A stretch of 11,739 nt of DNA, from the NCBI GenBank assembly GCA_028819955.1, contig JAPPKP010000225.1, positions 1-11,739 on the forward strand. The letters are read 5' to 3'. The DNA comes from Rhodospirillaceae bacterium. Its GTDB lineage: Bacteria; Pseudomonadota; Alphaproteobacteria; UBA828. The position numbers and the translations under genes were made by a program. Below the pieces are notes generated by a model that was not told the origin of the DNA, searched no databases, and saw only the letters and a list, made by a program, of their open reading frames with translations. Position 1 is the first letter of the stretch; each line of letters starts with the position of its first letter. Positions 6,539 through 11,739 of the stretch are shown here, one piece after another.

Positions 6539-8130
6539 GCGCCGCCGTGGACCCGATCACCCTCGAGGTGATCCGCCACGCGCTGAGCGCGACGGCGGAA
6601 GAGATGTCGCTCGTGGTCATGCGCTCGGCGCGCTCGCCGCTGCTGCGGGAAGCGGGCGATCTCTCCTCGGCGCTCACCGACGCCGACGGCCACCTCATCG
6701 CCCAGGGCCGTGACATCCCCATGCACATGGGGGTGATGAGCTTCACCGTGCGCGAGTTCCTGAAGCGGGTGCCCCGCGAGCGACTGGAGCCCGGCGATGT
6801 CTGGTTCCTGAACCTGCCCGAGGTCGGCGGCAATCACCTGCCCGACGTGAAAGCGATCCGGCCGATCTTCGTGGACGGCACCATCGTGGCCTTCGCGGCG
6901 AGCCTGGCGCACTGGGCGGATATCGGCGGCGCGGTGCCGGGGAGCTATGTCGCCGGCGCCACCGACGCCTGGCAGGAAGGGCTGCGCATCCCGCCCTTCC
7001 GGCTCTTCAGCGCCGCCGGCCCGGATCGCGAGAAGCTCGACATGGTCTGCGCCAACGTGCGGGGCGCCGACGAGCGCGAGGGCGACATCCTGGCCCAGGT
7101 CGCGGCGAGCCGGGCGGCCGAGGAGCGCGTGCACGACATCTGCGCCGAGCACGGCACCGACACGGTGCTGGCCGCCATCGCCGCGATCCACGACCGGGCC
7201 GAGGCGCAGATGCGGGCGGCGCTCGCAGCCGTTCCCGACGGCACCTACGAAGGCGAGGACTGGCTCGACGACGATGCCGGCGGCGGCGGGCCGGTTGCCG
7301 TCCGCGTAAGCGTCACAATCGCGGGCGACGGCGCCCGGTTCGATTTCTGCGGGACCGACGACGCGGCCCGCGGGCCGGTGAACACCACGCCCTTCATCGC
7401 TGCAGCCTCGGTCTTCTATGTGGTGAAGACGCTCTTCGGGTCCGACATCCAGCCAAGCGGCGGCTGCTACCGCCCGCTGGAGATCGTGACCCGGCCGGGC
7501 TCGCTGCTCGATCCGCCCCCGGAGAGCCCCGTGGTGGGCGGCAACCACGAGACCTCGCAGCGGATCGCCGACGCCGTGTTCAAGGCCTTCGAAGCCGTGG
7601 GACCGGAGCGGATCTCCGCAGGCGGGCCGACCACGTCTGGCCTGGTGCTCTTCGGCGGCAGGCGCGCGGACGGTGCCTGGACCACGCTCTACGAGGTCCA
7701 CGGTGGCGGCGAGGGCGCGCGGCACGACCGCGACGGCGCGCCGGTGGTGCGGGTCCACATGTCCAACGTGATGAACACGCCGGCCGAGGTGGTTGAGGCC
7801 GAGTTCCCCATCCGGATCGAGTGCCAGCGCCTGCGCCGGGGCTCGGGCGGCGCGGGCAGGCAGCGGGGCGGCGAGGGCCTGCACCGCGCGTATCGGGTAC
7901 TCACCGACGACATGTCGGTGACCTCGATGTTCGAACGCCGCGTGGTGCCGCCATACGGGCTGCAGGGCGGCGAGGACGGGGCGCCCTTCCGCGTGACCAT
8001 CGCGCGTGCGGACGGCAGCCGGGAAGACATGCCGGGCAAGGCCAACCTCCGCCTCGACAGGGACGACGTGGTGATCGTCGAGAGCTGCGGTGGTGGCGGC
8101 TACGGGCCAGCCGAGACGACGAACCGATGA
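6535..8130 (+). CDS. hyuB: Hydantoinase/oxoprolinase subunit B (HyuB family)
   Basis: This 531-residue partner of HyuA is full length for the family. Landmarks are the N-terminal DPITLEVIRHAL, the RSPLLREAGDLSSAL segment, AHWADIGGAVPGSY (His126, Asp129), EGLRIPP, GGNHETSQRI (335-344), a Gly-rich YEVHGGGEGARHD and the C-terminal SGGAGRQRGGEGLHR with the preceding NTPAEVVEAEFP. The usual NDPY-x-GGxHLPD motif reads NLPEVGGNHLPD (93-104), a local departure from the consensus. The start is ATG 6535: it overlaps the hyuA stop (ATGA), has GGAG at 6524-6527, and begins where homology begins; an open frame extends further upstream but is the hyuA shadow. The subunit works with HyuA in ATP-dependent ring opening. 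Its stop is itself part of an ATGA that opens a 10-codon reading frame leading to the next gene. Confidence 0.92.
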   Translation: MSAAVDPITLEVIRHALSATAEEMSLVVMRSARSPLLREAGDLSSALTDADGHLIAQGRDIPMHMGVMSFTVREFLKRVPRERLEPGDVWFLNLPEVGGNHLPDVKAIRPIFVDGTIVAFAASLAHWADIGGAVPGSYVAGATDAWQEGLRIPPFRLFSAAGPDREKLDMVCANVRGADEREGDILAQVAASRAAEERVHDICAEHGTDTVLAAIAAIHDRAEAQMRAALAAVPDGTYEGEDWLDDDAGGGGPVAVRVSVTIAGDGARFDFCGTDDAARGPVNTTPFIAAASVFYVVKTLFGSDIQPSGGCYRPLEIVTRPGSLLDPPPESPVVGGNHETSQRIADAVFKAFEAVGPERISAGGPTTSGLVLFGGRRADGAWTTLYEVHGGGEGARHDRDGAPVVRVHMSNVMNTPAEVVEAEFPIRIECQRLRRGSGGAGRQRGGEGLHRAYRVLTDDMSVTSMFERRVVPPYGLQGGEDGAPFRVTIARADGSREDMPGKANLRLDRDDVVIVESCGGGGYGPAETTNR

Positions 8131-8159
8131 GCGACGCAACCAGGAGAACGATGCAGTGA
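8127..8159 (+). other. Ten-codon bridging reading frame between hyuB and the SDR gene
   Basis: An ATG overlapping the hyuB stop (ATGA) opens a 10-codon frame (MSDATRRTMQ) whose TGA overlaps the GTG start of the SDR gene (GTGA at 8156-8159). Terminating ribosomes could reinitiate twice in succession. It has no good ribosome site of its own and may be chance, but the exact overlap at both ends is notable. Confidence 0.25.
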
Positions 8160-8938
8160 AAGTGGACGGCAAGAAGGCGATCGTCACCGGCGCCGCGAAG
8201 GGCATGGGCACGGCCGTCACGACGACGCTGGCGCGCGAGGGCGCCGACGTCGTGCTGACAGCCCGCGACACCGCGCCGCTGGAGCAGGTCGCGGACGAGG
8301 TGCGCGCGCTGGGTCGCGCGGCCCACGTGGTGGGCTGCAACGTCACCGACGATGCGCAAGTGAAGGCCATGGTCGATCGGGCGCTCGCGGCCTTCGACGG
8401 GCGCATCGATATTCTGGTGAACATTGCCGGCGTCACCGGCCCTATCGAGACGCCGGTGCAGGACATTGACGTGGCCGACTTCGACTACGTCATCAGGGCC
8501 AACGAGATCGGCACCTTCCTGCCCATCAAGTACGTCGTGCCGACCATGATCGCGCAGCGGAGCGGCAAGATCGTCAACATCGGCGGCACCTCGGGCCTGC
8601 GCGGCTACGCCATGCGGACCGCCTACAGCGCGTCCAAGTGGGCGGTGCGCGGGATCACGCGCACGGTCGCGCTGGAGGTCGGCAAGCACAACGTCAACGT
8701 CAACGCCGTCTGTCCCGGCATCGTCGAGACGCCGCGCATGCAGAAGCTCTGCCAGGAGAAGGCCCGCGTGCGCGGCTGGACCATCGACGAGGTGTACGAC
8801 GAGTACGTTCAGGAGATGTGCCTGAAGCGCGTGACCACCTGCCAGGACGTGGCCAACGCCGTGCTGTTCATGGCGAGCGAGGACAGCCGCCAGATCACCG
8901 GCCAGGCCATCACGGTCGACGGCGGCTGGGACGTGTGA
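8156..8938 (+). CDS. Short-chain dehydrogenase/reductase (SDR) family oxidoreductase
   Basis: This is a classical SDR of 260 residues: a cytoplasmic NAD(P)-dependent alcohol/ketone oxidoreductase. The cofactor loop is TGAAKGMG (11-18), followed by NIAG (89-92) in place of the usual NNAG. The structural Asn is N116, the catalytic YSASK gives Tyr157 and Lys161, and the PG motif CPGIVETPRM and C-terminal ITGQAITVDGGWDV are typical. The position 13 residues before Tyr157, normally the catalytic Ser, is Gly144 (NIGGTSG); Thr145 and Ser146 lie just after it. No acidic residue stands out after strand 2 (LTARD), where the Arg would favour NADPH, but cofactor choice is uncertain. The start is GTG 8156, with AGGAG at 8142-8146; ATG 8151 is out of frame. 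It likely oxidises or reduces a hydroxy/keto intermediate of the pathway run by its operon neighbours; the precise substrate cannot be told. Confidence 0.9.
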   Translation: MKVDGKKAIVTGAAKGMGTAVTTTLAREGADVVLTARDTAPLEQVADEVRALGRAAHVVGCNVTDDAQVKAMVDRALAAFDGRIDILVNIAGVTGPIETPVQDIDVADFDYVIRANEIGTFLPIKYVVPTMIAQRSGKIVNIGGTSGLRGYAMRTAYSASKWAVRGITRTVALEVGKHNVNVNAVCPGIVETPRMQKLCQEKARVRGWTIDEVYDEYVQEMCLKRVTTCQDVANAVLFMASEDSRQITGQAITVDGGWDV

Positions 8939-8960
8939 GGCGATAGCGGGAGGCGCCAGG

Positions 8961-9827
8961 ATGTACGCACCGTTTCAATTGGACATTCCGACCGATCTCA
9001 ACGGCGCCCTGGCGGCGCTCGCGAACGGTGGCGGCGAGACCGTGCTCCCCATCGCCGGCGGCACGAACCTGATCGTCGATATCCGCGCGAAGCGGGAGCG
9101 GCCGGACCGGATGGTGGGCCTCGGCGAGGTCGACGAGCTGCTCGGCATGGAGTTTGGCCCTGAGCGCATCTCCATCGGCGGCCGCACCACGGTGAGCGAC
9201 CTGCTGCGCTCGCCCGAAATCGCCCGCGAGGCGCCCTCGCTGATCGAGGCCGCGCGCCTCTTCGGCGGGCTGATGGTGCGCAACACGGGCACGGTCGCCG
9301 GCAACATCGCGAGCGGCTCGCCGGCGGCCGACCTGGTGCCGCCGCTGCTCGTGCTCGACGCCGAGCTGGAGCTGGCCAGCGTGTCAGGCACGCGAACGCT
9401 GGCGCTGGACGACTACTACCTCGGCTACAAGCAGGACGCGCGGCGGCCGGACGAGCTGATCACACGGATCTCCTGGCCGCGGCTGCCGGAGAACTCGGCG
9501 AACGCCTTCTACAAGCTCGCGCGGCGCAAGGGCGATGCCATCACCGTCACCGGAGTCGCGGTGGCGCTCACCGTGGCGGACGGCACGTGCACCAGGGCGC
9601 GGATCGCGCTTGCCTCCGTCGCGCCCGTCGTGCTTCGCATCAAGCAGGCCGAGGCGGTGCTGGAGGGCCGGGCGCTCACGCCTGCGCTGATCGACGAGGC
9701 GGCGGAGGCGGCGGCAGAGACGTGCACGCCCATCGACGACATCCGGGCCTCCGCCGGCTACCGCCGCCACACGGTCCGGGCACTCACCCGGCGCCTGGTG
9801 ACCCAGGCGTGGGACCGGCTGGCCTGA
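8961..9827 (+). CDS. Molybdenum hydroxylase FAD-binding (medium) subunit, CoxM/CutM type
   Basis: This 288-residue protein is the flavoprotein subunit of a xanthine-dehydrogenase-family hydroxylase and passes electrons from the iron-sulfur subunit to an acceptor. The FAD-binding PCMH fold is shown by IAGGTNLIVD (AGGTN, 32-36) and by NTGTVAGNIASGSPAAD (from 108), the segment that holds the flavin diphosphate in this family. The C-terminal CO-dehydrogenase-flavoprotein domain includes FYKLARRKGDAITVTGVAVAL and ends with the RASAGYRRHTVRAL motif common to these subunits. The ATG at 8961 has a strong GGGAGG site (8948-8953) 7 bases ahead. It follows the SDR gene by 22 bp and precedes the [2Fe-2S] subunit by 13 bp, giving the M-S-L gene order also known for cox operons. 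I avoid a cox symbol because the large subunit is not a CO dehydrogenase. Confidence 0.92.
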   Translation: MYAPFQLDIPTDLNGALAALANGGGETVLPIAGGTNLIVDIRAKRERPDRMVGLGEVDELLGMEFGPERISIGGRTTVSDLLRSPEIAREAPSLIEAARLFGGLMVRNTGTVAGNIASGSPAADLVPPLLVLDAELELASVSGTRTLALDDYYLGYKQDARRPDELITRISWPRLPENSANAFYKLARRKGDAITVTGVAVALTVADGTCTRARIALASVAPVVLRIKQAEAVLEGRALTPALIDEAAEAAAETCTPIDDIRASAGYRRHTVRALTRRLVTQAWDRLA

Positions 9828-9840
9828 GGGAGTGACGCAC

Positions 9841-10329
9841 ATGCCTGAGAAGAGGACCATCACGCTTCGCATCAACGGCCGCGAGGAGGAAGGCCGCTTC
9901 CCCGCCCACCGCACGCTCCTGGAGGCGCTCCGCCACCTCGGCCACATGGAGGTGAAGTGCGGCTGCGAGAAGGGCGATTGCGGCGCCTGCGCCGTGCTGC
10001 TCGACGGCATGGCGGTGGACAGTTGTCTGACGCTCGCCTGGATGGCGGCCGGCAAGGAAATCACCACCGTCTCCGGCCTCGGCGACCTGGACTCGCAGCA
10101 TCCCCTGCAGAAGGCCTTCGCCGACGGCGGCGCCGCGCAATGCGGCTACTGCATTCCGGGCATCATCATCGCGGCCAAGGCGATCATCGACGAGCACCCG
10201 GAGCCCAGCGAGGACGACATTCGCTTGGGCCTCAGCGGCAACCTCTGCCGCTGCACCGGCTACACCAAGATATTCGAGGCCATCGCCGACGCCGCCAAGG
10301 AAATGCGCGCCGAGGGAGGTGCACCATGA
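9841..10329 (+). CDS. Molybdenum hydroxylase [2Fe-2S] (small) subunit, CoxS/CutS type
   Basis: This 162-residue subunit relays electrons from the molybdenum centre to FAD. The N-terminal plant-type ferredoxin domain carries C42, C47, C50 (CEKGDCGAC) and C62. The C-terminal four-helix domain carries the second cluster as QCGYC (C101, C104) and LCRCTGY (C136, C138), with Gln100 at the place that contacts the pterin in relatives. All eight cluster cysteines are present. ATG 9841 is chosen because GAGGGAG (9826-9832) lies 8 bases upstream; GTG 9832, which would add three residues, falls inside that site. The stop overlaps the large-subunit start as ATGA. The length is usual (about 150-170). There is no Tat signal, so a cytoplasmic enzyme is likely. 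Confidence 0.94.
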   Translation: MPEKRTITLRINGREEEGRFPAHRTLLEALRHLGHMEVKCGCEKGDCGACAVLLDGMAVDSCLTLAWMAAGKEITTVSGLGDLDSQHPLQKAFADGGAAQCGYCIPGIIIAAKAIIDEHPEPSEDDIRLGLSGNLCRCTGYTKIFEAIADAAKEMRAEGGAP

Positions 10330-11739
10330 CCCGCACCGAGATCGATCCGGGGACGCTCGCCAACGTCCAGTTTCGTCAGGTCGGCAAGCCGCTGACCCGT
10401 ACCGACGCGCCGGGCAAGGTCACCGGCCGGACGCCCTACGCCGGCGATTACGTGATGCCGAACATGCTGCACATGCGGGTGGTCCGCGCCGATATCGCGA
10501 GCGCCCGTCTCGCGCGTCTCGACGTGGCGAAGGCGAGGGCGCTCCGGGGCGTCGCCTGCGTGCTGACCGCCGACGATCTCGCCGACCGCACGGCGGCCAC
10601 CGACATCCCCGGCCAGACCGGCCAGAAGCGGCTGGACACAGACCAGCCGATCCTGGTGAAGGACCGGGTCCGCTACTACGGCGAGCCGCTGGCGCTGGTC
10701 GCGGCGGAGACCCGGGACATCGCCGACCACGCGGCGGAGCTGATCGAGTTCGAGCTGGAGCCGATCCCCGGCGTCTACGACCCGCTGGAGGCGCTGAAGC
10801 CGGGCGCGCCCAAGGTCTACGGCTCGGACAACATCGTCGCCACGCGCAAGATCAAGAAGGGCGATGTCGAGGCGGGCTTCACCGAGGCCGACCTGATCGT
10901 CGAGAACACCTATCGCACGCCGTTCCAGGAGCACGCCTTCCTGGAACCGGAGGTGGGCCTCGCCTGGGTGGACGAGAACGACGTGGTCAACATCCGCATC
11001 TCTACGCAGGTGATCGAGCACTTCCGGCCCATCGCCGACGCCCTCGGCGTGCCGCACAACAAGGTCCGCGTGCGCGGCGCCCTGGTGGGCGGCGGCTTCG
11101 GCGGCAAGGAGGACCTGACCGTCGAGGTCTATCTCGCGCTTCTCGCCAAGCAGACCGGCCGGCCGGTACGGCTGGAATACTCCCGCGAGGATTCCTTCGT
11201 CGGCCACGGCAAGCGCCACCCCTTCATCCTGACCTACCGCACCGGCGTCACGAAGGAAGGCAAGATCACGGCGCTCGACGTGCAGATGATCGCCGACGCC
11301 GGGGCCTACGTGTTCCTGAGCCCCTACGTCGTTCTCTACGCGCTGGTGGCCGCACCCGGCCCCTATCGAGTCGACAACCTCAACGTCTTCGCTCAGGCCG
11401 TCGCAACCAACAACATGTACACGAGCGCGTTTCGCGGCTTCGGCGCGCTGCAGGCCTGCTCGGCCTACGAGCAGCAGATGGACGAGATCGCCAAGGCGCT
11501 CGGCATCGACCGCCTGGAGCTGCGCAGGCGGAACTACCTGAAGACCGGCGAGCCCATGTCCACGGGCTTCGTGCCGCCGAGCGCGATATGGACCGAGCAG
11601 TGCGCCGAGCAGGCCTGGGCCGCGCTGGGCGAGCCCACACCGGCGGACGGGCCGATCCGCACAGGCCGCGGCCTCGCCTGCTACCAGCAGAGCTACGGCC
11701 GCCTCACCTTCCTGCACGACACCTCGGAGGCCTGGGTCG
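10326..11739 (+). CDS. Molybdenum hydroxylase molybdopterin-binding large subunit, xanthine dehydrogenase family, 3' partial
   Basis: The frame is open from ATG 10326 to the window edge (471 codons), perhaps 60% of a ~770-residue protein. The start overlaps the small-subunit stop and has GGGAGGT 5 bases upstream. The N-terminal a/b hammerhead domain (GKPLTRTDAPGKVTGRTPYA, RYYGEPLALVAAE) is followed by molybdopterin-binding segments: FQEHAFLEPE (Gln201), GGGFGGKE (255-262) and AFRGFGALQ (368-376). By family alignment, Gln201, Glu262 and Arg370 match bovine xanthine oxidase Gln767, Glu802 and Arg880, which surround the molybdenum and substrate. The AYRCSFR loop with the Cys that binds copper in CO dehydrogenase is absent. 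The enzyme therefore probably hydroxylates an N-heteroaromatic or aldehyde carbon with water as oxygen donor. The catalytic Glu near the C-terminus lies outside the window. Accessory or maturation genes (coxD/E, xdhC-like) would be expected downstream but cannot be seen. Confidence 0.92.
   Translation, partial: MTRTEIDPGTLANVQFRQVGKPLTRTDAPGKVTGRTPYAGDYVMPNMLHMRVVRADIASARLARLDVAKARALRGVACVLTADDLADRTAATDIPGQTGQKRLDTDQPILVKDRVRYYGEPLALVAAETRDIADHAAELIEFELEPIPGVYDPLEALKPGAPKVYGSDNIVATRKIKKGDVEAGFTEADLIVENTYRTPFQEHAFLEPEVGLAWVDENDVVNIRISTQVIEHFRPIADALGVPHNKVRVRGALVGGGFGGKEDLTVEVYLALLAKQTGRPVRLEYSREDSFVGHGKRHPFILTYRTGVTKEGKITALDVQMIADAGAYVFLSPYVVLYALVAAPGPYRVDNLNVFAQAVATNNMYTSAFRGFGALQACSAYEQQMDEIAKALGIDRLELRRRNYLKTGEPMSTGFVPPSAIWTEQCAEQAWAALGEPTPADGPIRTGRGLACYQQSYGRLTFLHDTSEAWV

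Noticed and set aside
6388..8466. Very long minus-strand open frame (692 codons)
   Set aside because: It lies opposite hyuB and the SDR gene, both with clear family motifs. Its product is rich in His, Arg, Ala and Gly with no domain, as expected for the antisense frame of GC-rich genes.
9832..9834. GTG 9832 as the start of the [2Fe-2S] subunit
   Set aside because: It sits inside the GAGGGAG ribosome site that serves ATG 9841.
10260..11717. Minus-strand open frame of 485 codons
   Set aside because: It is antisense to the molybdenum hydroxylase large subunit, whose Mo-site motifs are unmistakable; the composition is that of a shadow frame.
8961..11739. CO dehydrogenase (coxMSL)
   Set aside because: Gene order matches, but the large subunit lacks the Cys-containing AYRCSFR loop and has xanthine-dehydrogenase-type residues instead.

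Overview
The window comes from a GC-rich bacterial chromosome, most likely an alphaproteobacterium. The lean rests on gene density, GC-rich third positions, frequent GTG starts with GGAGG-type ribosome sites, ATGA stop/start overlaps, and the combination of a caspase/MORN protein with hydantoinase and molybdenum-hydroxylase genes. This is inference: there is no rRNA or marker gene here, and no tRNA, CRISPR array or riboswitch was seen.

Left part (1-3058). The window opens inside a large gene whose product joins a metacaspase-like (C14) peptidase domain, a proline-rich linker, a peptidoglycan-binding domain and a run of MORN repeats. The last third of the gene becomes AT-rich. About 465 bp without a recognisable gene follow (1880-2344). 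Next is an AT-rich orphan gene for a 237-residue membrane-anchored protein with a coiled coil and four cysteines in its outer domain.

Middle part (about 3110-4480) is a mobile-element scar. It holds the first ~65 codons of an IS21-type transposase (istA) on the plus strand with a candidate IS end just upstream. The next ~970 bp encode, on the minus strand, the C-terminal part of a Mu/rve-type DDE transposase. Both are truncated. Between the scar and the next gene are promoter-like boxes and an 18-bp perfect inverted repeat.

Right part (4523 to the end) is a tightly packed six-gene plus-strand operon: hyuA and hyuB (ATP-dependent hydantoinase/oxoprolinase subunits), an SDR-family oxidoreductase, and the FAD, [2Fe-2S] and molybdopterin subunits (order M-S-L) of a xanthine-dehydrogenase-family molybdenum hydroxylase. 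The last gene runs off the window. Gaps are 4-bp overlaps to 25 bp. A coherent reading, which is inference, is catabolism of an N-heterocycle: the molybdenum enzyme hydroxylates the ring to a lactam or imide, HyuAB opens it with ATP, and the SDR handles an alcohol/ketone step. The visible molybdenum-site residues follow the xanthine dehydrogenase pattern and lack the Cys loop of CO dehydrogenase. The substrate cannot be read from the sequence.
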